A stretch of DNA of 64,000 nucleotides, taken from the NCBI RefSeq assembly GCF_038502225.1, contig NC_091303.1, positions 28,327,193 to 28,391,192 on the forward strand, written 5' to 3'. Of this stretch, positions 55,500 through 64,000 are shown piece by piece; position 1 is the stretch's first letter, and every line of letters starts with the position of its first letter. The stretch is from Cherax quadricarinatus (lineage: Eukaryota > Arthropoda > Malacostraca > Decapoda > Parastacidae). Under the pieces are notes generated by a model. That model worked only from the letters and a program-made list of their open reading frames with translations, searched no databases and had not been told where the DNA came from. Position numbers and translations under genes: made by a program.

Positions 55500-56459
55500 T
55501 ACAGTAAGGCCCCGCTTTACGGAGTTTCGCCTTACGGCGTTCCGCTAATACGGCGATGTCAAATTATGACCAAAATTTGCTATATGGCAAGCGGTCTTTA
55601 AAATATGGCGCCCCCCACCCAGTTTGTTTACATTTTCTGTGACCACATATATTATGTCAGGAAGCTTTCCAAAATTTCAAGTGTTTTAAAGTTACTGCAT
55701 ATTTTATATATACTCTGATAATTATACTTATGTGTACCTGTACCTAAATATACTTACACACTGTGCTGGTGTGCAGGTACACATTAAAATCGCAAAGTGT
55801 CTCTACTCATGACGCCAATACTACATAATAATAATCACTCTTGGGCACACTAAATGTCTTATTTTACATCAATATAGGCATTTTCATTAATCCATCTATG
55901 ATATTTTCCTCAAAATTATATATGAAACCTGTTACATAACATATAAACATGATACATACACTCGCAGAATAAAAAGTGATGTAAATACAGGTCTCCCTCA
56001 ACATTCGCGAGGGTTAGGGGATCAAGAGCCTCGCGAATGTTGAAAAACCGTGAATGTTTGGTGCCCCAATATATTGTAGGGAAATATAATACAATACTGC
56101 TTCCTTAACTTGTTGAACCATGAACAATCATAAAATACATGAAAATGTCGTAAATTGTACTAAATATATACATGTTATGCTTTAATAACATGTATGTTAT
56201 TAAATACCACAGACTCCACCACTGCCTCCACCACTTCCTCAACCACTGCGAGTCCCTACTACCCTCCCTCCGACCCCCGCAACTGGCAGCCAGCCCTCCC
56301 ACCACTCAGTGTGGCGAGTGTTTTGTTTGTTCATTATTTGCTATTAAACTACAGTATAAATAATGTAAACCCATTCATGACTGCATATTGGAATGGCTAT
56401 TCAGACAGGTATTAGACGGTGACATCATGTGTTTACTCTTGAACACAGCAAAGAATCAA

Positions 56460-56530
56460 ACATTTCTGCTACTGCTAATAATAACAATAGTAATAATAAT
56501 AATAACAATAACAATAATAACAATAATAAC

Positions 56531-56565
<35 letters not shown>
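56460..56565. repeat. AAT/AAC microsatellite in the left foldback arm
   Basis: ATAATAACAATAG run; the right arm has the complementary TTATTATT run at 57350-57400, though shorter. Confidence 0.85.
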
Positions 56566-56566
<1 letters not shown>

Positions 56567-56809
56567 GATATAATTGAAGAAGGAAATTGTACGAGGGAGT
56601 GGTTGACACATCGTCAGTGTGGCTTTGTTTATGCTGGGGTGAGCATTAGTCTCCCTGCTCTTCCAAACATTTCACAATAATTCAGCAGTTGAGGCAGTGG
56701 CATTTAATAACATATATGTTATAAATAATAATAGTACATATTATTAATAACATGTATTATTATTAATAATAACATGTATGTTATTAAATACCACTGCCTC
56801 AACCTCTAC

Positions 56810-57205
56810 CTCAACCGCTGCCTCAATCGCTTCAACAGCTGCCTCACCCACTGCCTCAATCGCTGCCTCAACAGCTGCCTCAACCACTGCCTCAACAGCT
56901 GCCTCACCCGCTGCCTCACCCGCTGCCTCAACCGCTGCCTCAACCGCTGCCTCTACCGCTGCCTCTACCGCTGCCTCTACCGCTGCCTCTACCGCTGCCT
57001 CTACCGCTGCCTCTACCGCTGCCTCTACCGCTGCCTCTACCGCTGCCTCTACCGCTGCCTCTACCGCTGCCTCTACCGCTGCCTCTACCGCTGCCTCTAC
57101 CGCTGCCTCTACCGCTGCCTCTACCGCTGCCTCTACCGCTGCCTCTACCGCTGCCTCTACCGCTGCCTCTACCGCTGCCTCTACCGCTGCCTCTACCGCT
57201 CAATC
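56810..57205. repeat. 12-bp minisatellite at the foldback axis
   Basis: CCGCTGCCTCTA repeated over twenty times, with more diverged CTGCCTCAAC units at the left. Since 12 is a multiple of three, open frames appear in several phases (AAST, RCLY and GRGS repeats); none is considered a gene. Confidence 0.9.
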
Positions 57206-57942
57206 TACAAGCACCAAACACAATGAATTATTGTGAAATGTTTGGAAGAGCAGGGAGACTAATGCTCACTCCAGCATAAACAAAGCCACACTGACGATGT
57301 GTCAACCACTCCCTCGTATTTTTGTACAACTTCCTTCTTCAATATCGTATTTATTATTATTATTTTTATTATTATTATTATTACTATTGTTATTATTAGC
57401 AGAAGCAGAAATGTTTGATTCTTTGCTGTGTTCAAGAGTAAACACAAGACGTCACCGTCTAATACCTGTCCGAATAGCCATTCCAATATGCAGTCATGAA
57501 TGGGTTTACATTATTTATACTGTAGTTTAATAGCAAATAATGAACAAACAAAACACTCACCACACTGAGTGGTGGGAGGGCTGGCTGCCAGTTGCGAGGA
57601 TCGGTGGGAGGGTAGTAGGGACTCGCAGGTGGCAGGAAACTTGAATATGATTTGGCGACTTGGTGGCTGGGAATTTGGCAGTTGGGAATTCGCGAATGTG
57701 TGAAGCCCGCGAAAGCTGAAAACGTGAATGTTGAGGGAGACCTGTATGAGATTTGTTTACATAGCAGCTGTGTAGGTAGTGTCGGAAGAATTGTTTTCTC
57801 TAGTCAAACTGGGGGATAACTGTAGAAAAATATTCTTTTCGTATGCCTTTACTCTATATATAGCAATTCACGACCCTTGTGAGTTTAGTGTTTTTTATTA
57901 ATAATATTATTATTAATATTAATAATAATAATAATAATAATA

Positions 57943-58235
57943 CATCTACCATCCGACTTACGACCACTCGACTTACGACTTTTTTATGCCAAATTTCTGG
58001 GAAATAAACAACTATTTGTGTTGTACACAGTGTTTATCCTAAACCTTACAGTATAAAATACAGTACTAACAACATAAAAAGTAAAGTAAAACATGAAATA
58101 CCAAAATAAAACAATAAAATAAAGTCATTACAAAAATGTTTTGTTGATATTCAGTATTAAAGTTAGACTTACGACCATTTCGACTTACGACCAGTTTCTC
58201 GGAACCGAACTCCGTCGTAAGTCGGATGGTAGGTG
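57943..58235. mobile_element. Nested 293-bp TIR element (MITE)
   Basis: Left end CATCTACCATCCGACTTACG, right end inversely CACCTACCATCCGACTTACG, one mismatch in 20. TA flanks at 57941-57942 and 58236-58237. CGACTTACGAC recurs inside both ends. No coding capacity. Its size, TA target and TIRs fit a mariner/pogo-type MITE. Confidence 0.8.
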
Positions 58236-59578
58236 TATCTTCATTCACTAAAAATGGTGTGTTGCTGTTTGTTTATTCTGTACTAACTTGTACACAATGT
58301 AAGAGTATTTGTATTGTGAGGTAATTATTATTATAATAAAAAAAATATTGAGGTAAATGTTTTACAAACTCTTACAAATGGACGTGAATGAACTAAAAGT
58401 AGACACACATTAATACACATTTATTTCGCCTGACCAAGTCATCCCCCACTACCTGTTCAGTTTGTGTTCTTACACTGTCTCAACTCTGTATCTCGTTCTC
58501 TCTCTTGTTTACTCTTTCGTTAACTAGTTATCTCTCATTGACAATGGCATCTAAGGTTAGCTGTGATAAAAAGAGAAGTCGTAAGCCTCTTGCTTCGTGC
58601 CAAGTTAGAGGATGATGGTGTGCCATTCTGATTTTATTCAATAAACACCCTGCCACTCACCTCTCACACATTAATATTAACATTTTAAGGTAAGTAATAA
58701 GTGTACTCTGTGTGTATCTTACCTTTTATTGTGTTTTAATGCCTAATTCTATTGCTAACTTAATATAAGTTAGTGTAAACTTGTTGTCTGGCATTTATTG
58801 CATATTTTATATGTGCTCTGATAATAATACTTGTGGACCTGTGTGGTAGCCGGGCGGAGGGACAACATTACATTTTCTCTGCTCAGCCATCAGAGAAAAC
58901 GTGTATGAATCTGCGTTTGACCCAGCCACTCCCTCACTCCGTTTTTGTTTACAATTTTCGTCATGAATTATTCATTACTTCTACCTTCGTTTATGATGGC
59001 ATCTAAAGGTAGTTGTTAGAAATGATTAAATTTAGTGAACAAGGCATGTCGATGTTAATAATATGGCTCTGGCCCACAGTGTAGGTAACCAGTAGGTGTA
59101 GCCCAGGCGGGCTACACCTACCGGCTACCTACACTGACTTCCTACAAATAAATACTACTCACCTCTCTTCCTATATTAAGACTACACATATTTTAAGGTA
59201 AATAATGAGTGTACTGTATGTGTATTTTACCTCTCTGGGATGTTTTAAATATCATATATTAAGTATGAGACGGGGAGCCAGTGCTACCTACACCTGGGCT
59301 ACCTGCACCTGACTTCCTACAAATAAGTACTACTTGCCTCTCTCCCTACATTAAGATTACAAATACTTTAAGTAATGAATTTACTGTGAATGTATTTTAC
59401 TTTGTGTGTTTTTAATGCCTAATTCTATTACTAACTTAATATAATTTAGTGTAAACTTGCTGTCTGGCATTTATATGCATTTATAAATGGAAAAAAATGG
59501 CATTCTGCCTTCTGGCGATGTCTGCTTTCCGGCGACAGCCTGGAACCTAACCCGCCGTATAAGTGGGGCCCTACTGTA

Positions 59579-60149
59579 ATGCATAAACCACTTAAACTTG
59601 TTTAAATTCAAGCACACCTTAAAATATAAGGTACTCTAAATAACTTAAAACCACAAGTTACACTAATATTTTTTTTAATATTTTCATGTCTGCATAATCA
59701 ATTATTATAACTAGCCAGATATACACATGGTAATGGTTCTTTACCACTAACTTGTTTAGGTATCAAAACTTCACAGTCCAGTCCCTGGACCCATTATGTG
59801 CTTCTTTTGACTACTGCCCACAGGATGGGTATGGGGTGTATAATAAAGATATTAAACTCCACTACTGTACATATATCAGTGAACATTGAGTAACTGTGTA
59901 CACACATTCTGCACAAACATGAACAATTGTTTAACATAACAAGGGGTATTCCTTGAATGTTTCAAAACAGATACAACTCAAGAGCTGAACCAACACGTTA
60001 ATTTCTAGAACTAAATTGTTATTTGCTAAACTATACGACGGGGATAGAACCCATGGTGTCATTACGATTTCGCAAGTCGAGCTGTGATTTGTTACTACAA
60101 ACATACACACACACATACACCTCTACACATCCACATTACACACACTCCT
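59579..60149. other. AT-rich spacer
   Basis: No recognised element. A short CA-rich stretch (60103-60150) precedes the family B copy. Confidence 0.5.
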
Positions 60150-60244
60150 ATAAGTCAAAGGGATGTTAGAAAGTGTTTCTTCAGTCAGAGTTGTTAGGAA
60201 GTGGAATAGCCTAGAAAGTGACAGTGCGGGCAGGAACCATACAT

Positions 60245-60455
60245 GTAAAGTAAGAAGACAAGTGCAACTAATATGACATTTTATTGTGGCAACGTTTCAC
60301 TCTCCAGGAGCTTTATCAAGCCGTTATGGTGAAAAAGCCATAATAGCTTGATAAAGCTCCTGGAGAGCGAAACGTTGCCACAATAAAATGCCACATTAGT
60401 TGCACTTGTGTCTTTTTCTTTACATATTGTCGGTAATTCTACCAACATTAATATA
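60245..60455. mobile_element. Foldback insertion 1 (211 bp), PLE-terminal-repeat-like
   Basis: Flanked by GGAACCATACAT (60233-60244) and GGAATCATACAT (60456-60467), a 12-bp target duplication with one mismatch. Arms of about 70 bp are inverted copies: AGACAAGTGCAACTAATATG on the left against its complement near 60393-60413. The right side extends about 35 bp further (TTGTCGGTAATTCTACCAAC). Each arm carries a hammerhead-like core (see 60348-60373). No coding capacity. Confidence 0.8.
60348..60373 (+). ncRNA. Hammerhead-like core in foldback 1
   Basis: TTGATAA (60348-60354), one A, stem GCTC / GAGC with loop CTGGA, then GAAAC. This matches CUGAUGA - stem II - GAAA of the hammerhead ribozyme except for C3 to U and G8 to A, two positions that pair with each other in the folded ribozyme. 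Stem III and the cleavage site are not obvious. A mirrored copy lies in the left arm (60294-60319) with GAGT replacing GAGC. Confidence 0.5.
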
Positions 60456-60589
60456 GGAATCATACATAGTTTTAAGATGAGGTTTCACAAAGCTCATGGA
60501 GCAGGGAGAGAGAGGATCTAGTAGAAATCAGAGAAGAGGTGGGGCCAGGAGCTATGACTCGGCCCCTGCAACCACAAAAAGGCGAGTAC

Positions 60590-61489
60590 ACGTTCACACG
60601 TGTACACACACACACACATACACGTACACACACACGTACACACACGTACACACACACACGTACACACGTACACACACACGTACACACACACGTACACACA
60701 CACATGTACACACACACACGTACACACACACACGTACACACACACACGTACACACACACACGTACACACACACGTACACACACACACGTACACACACACA
60801 CGTACACACACACACGTACACACACACACGTACACACACACGTACACACACACACGTACACACACACACGTACACACACACACGTACACACACGTACACA
60901 CGTACACACACACGTACACACGTACACACGTACACACGTACACACACACGTACACACACGTACACACGTACACACATACACACATACACACACACACACG
61001 TACACACACGTACACACGTACACACACGTACACACACACGTACACACGTACACACGTACACACACGCGTACACACACGCGTACACACACACGTACACACA
61101 CACGTACACACACACGTACACACACACGTACACACACACGTACACACACACGTACACACACACGTACACACACACGTACACACACGTACACACACACGTA
61201 CACACACACGTACACACACGTACACACACACGTACACACACACGTACACACACACGTACACACACACGTACACACACACGTACACACACACGTACACACA
61301 CACGTACACACACACGTACACACACACGTACACACACGTACACACACACGTACACACACACGTACACACACACGTACACACACGTACACACACGTACACA
61401 CACGTACACACACGTACACACACGTACACACACGTACACACACGTACACACACGTACACACACGTACACACACGTACACACACGTACAC
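60590..61489. repeat. ACACACGT-type microsatellite, 900 bp
   Basis: Mixture of CACACGTA (8 bp) and longer CACACACACGTA units. Frames over it give His-Thr or Cys-Val runs in five phases and are artefacts. It links the tail of B5 to the truncated start of B6. Confidence 0.95.
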
Positions 61490-62002
61490 TAAGTGACCTT
61501 GCTACCTCAAAGGCGATGAGACCGGACAACATCTCCCCGTGGGTCCTTAGAGAAGGAGCAGAGATGCTGTGTGCGCCCCTAACCACAGTCTTCAACACAT
61601 CCCTTGAAACTGGACAACTACCCAAGATATGGAAGACGGCAAATGTAGTCCCCATATTTAAGAAGAGACAGAAACGAGGCACTAAACTACAGACCGGTGT
61701 CTCTGACATGTATAGTATGCAAAGTCATGGAGAAGATTATCAGGAGAGTGGTGGAACACCTGGAATGGAACAAGATTATAAATGAAAACCAGCATGGATT
61801 CATGGAAGGAAAATCCTGTGTCACAAACCTTCTGAAGTTTTATGACACGGTAACAGAAGTAAGACACCAGAGAGAGGGGTGGGTTGATTGCATTTTCCTG
61901 GACTGCAGGAAGGCCTCTGACAGTTCCTCACAAGAGATTAGTGCAGAAGCTGGAGGATCAGGTGCATATAACAGGGAGGGCACTGCAATGGATCAGGGAA
62001 TA

Positions 62003-62716
62003 GAAGGGGGGGTGCTTGGAGTTGGAGAGTTGTGCAGGAGTAGACTTAGGGATCACCTTCTCTGCCAGGCAATCTTGTAGGAAGTTGTGTCTGTTGCGAT
62101 AGCTGTGAGCACGAAGAAGGGTGTCCAAAAAACATCTGCATGAAATGTCCATTATGTTGCTGTGTCCGACAGATTGTAATAAAGTTGGTAGAATTACCGA
62201 CAATATGTAAAGTAAAAGGACAAGTGCAACTGATGTGACATTGTGGCAACATTTCGCTCTCCAGGAGCTTTATCAAGCCATTACAAACAATACATGGATA
62301 CAGAGGGTATATAAAGGCTCAGAGTGAGGTGCAATACTAGTGAGGTACCATTTCGATGTTCACTACCACTACTACTACTACCACTAGTGAACATCGAAAT
62401 GGTACCTCACTAGTATTGCACCTCACTCTGAGCCTTTATATACCCTCTGTATCCATGTATTGTTTGTAATGGCTTGATAAAGCTCCTGGAGAGCGAAATG
62501 TTGCCACAATGTCACATCAGTTGCACTTGTCCTTTTACTTTACATATTGTCGGTAATTCTACCAACTTTATTACAATCTGTCGGACACCGCAACATAATG
62601 GACATTTCATGCAGACGTTATTTGGACACCCTTCTTCGTGCTCACAGCTATCGCAACAGACAACTTCCTACAAGATTGCCTGGCAGAGAAGGTGATCCCT
62701 AAGTCTACTCCTGCAC
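62003..62716. mobile_element. Foldback insertion 2 (714 bp) with exact 12-bp target duplication
   Basis: GATCAGGGAATA occurs at 61991-62002 and 62717-62728, exactly flanking the insertion and matching one site in family B. Inverted arms 62033-62365 and 62385-62715 are over 95 percent complementary by eye, around a 19-base ACT-rich loop. About 30 unpaired bases (GAAGGGGGGG start) lie at the left end. The arms include TTGTCGGTAATTCTACCAAC and the hammerhead-like core shared with foldback 1. No ORF of note is present. Confidence 0.88.
62474..62499 (+). ncRNA. Hammerhead-like core in foldback 2
   Basis: TTGATAA (62474-62480), A, GCTC / GAGC with loop CTGGA, and GAAAT. It is identical to foldback 1 except for the last base. 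The mirrored copy is in the left arm near 62251-62276. Confidence 0.5.
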
Positions 62717-63765
62717 GATCAGGGAATATCTGACAGGGAGGCAACAACGAGTCATGGTACATGAAGAGGTATCACAGTGGGTGCCTGTGACGAGCGGGGT
62801 CCCACAGGGGTCAGTTCTAGGACCAGTGCTATTTTTGATATATGCGAACGACATGATGGAAGGAAGAGACTCTGAAGTGTCTCTATTCACAGATGATGTG
62901 AAGCTGATGAGAAGAATTAAATCGGATGAAGATGAGGCAGGACTGCAAAGAGACCTGGACAGGTGGACATGTGGTCCAGAAACTGGCTTCTCGAATTCAA
63001 CCCTGCCAAATGCAAAGTCATGAAGACTGGGGAGGGGCAAAGAAGACCACAGAGAGTATAGGCTAGGTGGACAAAGACTACAGACCTCACTCAGGGAGAA
63101 AGATCTTGGGGTGACCATAACACCAAGCACGTCACCGGAGGCACACATCAACAAAATAACTGCTGCAGCATACAGGCACCTGGCAAACCTGAGAACAGCA
63201 TTCCGATAACTTAATAAGGAATCGTTCAAGACACTGTACACTGTGTATGTTAGGCTGATACTGGAGTATGCAGCACCAGTCTGGAACCCACACCTGGTCA
63301 AGCACGTCAAGAAGTTAGAGAAAGTACAAAGGTTTGCAACAAGGCTAGTTCCAGAGCTCAGGGGAATGTCATACGAGGAAAGGTTGAGGGAAATTGGACT
63401 GACGACACTGGAGGACAGAAGGGTCAGGGGAGACACGATAACGACATACAAGATACTGCGGGGAATAGACAAGGTGGACAGACGGGATGTTCCAGAGAGG
63501 GGACACAGAAACAAGGGGTCACAATTGGAAGCTGAAGACTCAGACGAGTCACAGGGACGTTAGGAAGTATTTCTTCAGAAAGTAGTCAGGAAGTGGAATA
63601 GCCTAGCAAGTAGTGGAGGCAGGAACCATACATAGTTTTAAGAAGAGGCATGACAAAGCTCAGGAAGCAGAGAGGGAGAGGACCTAGTAGCGATCAGTGA
63701 AGAGGCGGGGCCAGGAGCTGAGTCTTGATCCCTGCAACCACAATTAGGAGAGTACACGCACACAC

Positions 63766-63850
63766 GTACACACACAGCCAGGAGCTGAGTCTCGACTCCT
63801 GCAACCACAATTAGGCAAGTACACACACACACACATACGTACACACACAC
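63766..63850. repeat. Duplicated family B tail and CA run
   Basis: The tail block CAGCCAGGAGCTGAGTCTCG with CCTGCAACCACAATTAGG repeats the end of B6, followed by ACACACATACGTACAC. Confidence 0.75.
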
Positions 63851-64000
63851 AAATGCAAAGTCATGAAGAGCGGGAAGGGCAAAGAAGACTGAAGACAGAG
63901 TATAGGCTAGGCGGCCAAAGACTGCAAACCTCACTCAAGGAGAAAGATCTGGGGGGCAAGTATAACACCTAGCATGTCACCAGAAGCCCATATTAACCTA
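63851..64000 (+). pseudogene. Family B LINE fragment B7, cut by the window end
   Basis: Starts at AATGCAAAGTCATGAAGAGC, the codons after RT motif C (compare 63009 in B6), and continues through CTCACTCAAGGAGAAAGATC and ATGTCACCAGAAGC. It follows the CA run directly, as B6 follows the ACACACGT run. Confidence 0.8.

Larger units (their letters stand above)
55988..57744. mobile_element. Nested foldback TIR element with TA flanks
   Basis: Ends CAGGTCTCCCTCAACATTCG and its inverted complement at 57723-57744, with TA at 55986-55987 and 57745-57746. The inverted arms run far inward: 56341 in the left arm pairs with about 57533 in the right over several hundred bases, including identical AT-rich and GC-rich blocks. 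The centre is a 12-bp minisatellite. Long arms with a simple loop make it a foldback MITE-like element. Confidence 0.75.
55502..59576. mobile_element. Outer TA-flanked TIR element (pogo/Tigger-like)
   Basis: Left end CAGTAAGGCCCCGCTTTACG; the right end read inversely is CAGTAGGGCCCCACTTATAC. TA lies on both outer edges (55500-55501 and 59577-59578). A TA target and CAGT-type ends fit the Tc1/mariner-pogo superfamily. No intact transposase is present. Two short ATG GCA TCT AAG-like starts (58541 and 58991) resemble each other and die within about 20 codons, possibly relics of a coding start. Two other TIR elements sit inside, and a 58.66-59.48 kb stretch repeats itself imperfectly (CTAATTCTATT and TGTCTGGCATTTAT). 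Confidence 0.65.
60150..60589 (+). mobile_element. Family B LINE 3' fragment B5, split by a foldback
   Basis: Plus-strand family B 3' end: GGAAGTGGAATAGCCTAG, GCAGGAACCATACAT, then, after the insertion, AGTTTTAAGATGAGG and GTGGGGCCAGGAGCTATGAC to GGCGAGTAC. The element is interrupted at 60244/60456. Confidence 0.8.
61491..63765 (+). pseudogene. Family B LINE copy B6, 5'-truncated and split by a foldback
   Basis: Begins in the segment before the RT (AMRPDNISPWVLREGAEMLC), then LPKIWKTANVVPIFKK, QHGFMEGKSC and motif A as FLDCRKA. The foldback at 62003-62716 follows. The element resumes with [14 protein letters not shown] and motif C as FTDD, LRPRS-type thumb codons in another frame, and RRVRGDTITTYKILRGIDK. 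Frameshifts near 61690, 61915, 62965 and 63205 make it dead. The 3' end has the GGGGCCAGGAGCTGAGTC block twice, each followed by a short CA run. Confidence 0.85.

Noticed and set aside
56778..57236. Ala-Ala-Ser-Thr or Arg-Cys-Leu-Tyr repeat protein
   Set aside because: A 12-bp minisatellite read in different phases, located in the loop of a foldback element.
60518..61496. Cys-Val and His-Thr repeat proteins of 300 or more codons
   Set aside because: Translations of an ACACACGT microsatellite, open in several frames at once.

Overview
The window is repeat-rich eukaryotic genomic DNA, most likely from an arthropod and probably a decapod crustacean. That inference rests on several LINE and Penelope families that look like those filling decapod genomes; no host marker gene confirms it. 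I find no host protein gene, tRNA, rRNA or CRISPR array. One 100-base assembly gap lies at 54023-54122. Nearly all recognisable coding sequence belongs to retroelements. Two very long apparent ORF groups (15.7-20.1 kb and 60.5-61.8 kb) are satellite or microsatellite artefacts.

Layout. 1-3801: CR1-like LINE (family A, + strand) with an SGNH-esterase ORF1 relic and an uninterrupted 983-codon ORF2. 4.27-15.16 kb: a 38-bp satellite of about 286 units with higher-order structure. 15.75-20.11 kb: a 27-bp satellite of about 161 units. 20.1-24.9 kb: short pieces of a related 26-bp satellite alternating with truncated family A and family B LINEs. 24.9-31.66 kb: a long but broken family C LINE (PHD/CCCH zinc-finger ORF1 plus EN-RT ORF2) followed head to tail by a 5'-truncated copy. 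31.66-33.08 kb: a family B fragment with a duplicated RT catalytic motif. 33.08-47.29 kb: one 26-bp satellite territory split by a near-complete family C copy (- strand) and by a Penelope-like element (PLE) that itself holds a Jockey-like LINE flanked by a 13-bp target-site duplication. 47.5-49.1 kb: degenerate TAG microsatellites. 49.65-54.02 kb: the longest family B copy (- strand), with an expanded ORF1 repeat. After the gap: a family A 3' end, then a nest of three TA-flanked terminal-inverted-repeat elements (55.5-59.6 kb). 60.15-64.0 kb: family B copies on the + strand, joined by an ACACACGT microsatellite and carrying two foldback insertions.

How the parts relate. The 26-bp and 27-bp satellites share a core around the palindrome ACCAGCTGGT and look like derivatives of one ancestor. 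Retroelements have landed repeatedly inside these arrays and inside one another. The most interesting structures are (i) foldback elements at 60.25 and 62.0 kb, each with a 12-bp target-site duplication and a hammerhead-ribozyme-like core whose two departures from consensus fall on the C3-G8 pair; (ii) a cluster of three strong hairpins in the translated 3' end of family C, kept in all three copies; and (iii) a Penelope GIY-YIG reading frame at 45840-46559 that lacks a start codon.

Caveats. Clade labels come from motifs read by eye. Element borders are accurate to a few bases where a target-site duplication or tail repeat is visible, and to tens of bases elsewhere. Satellite copy numbers in an assembly are approximate.
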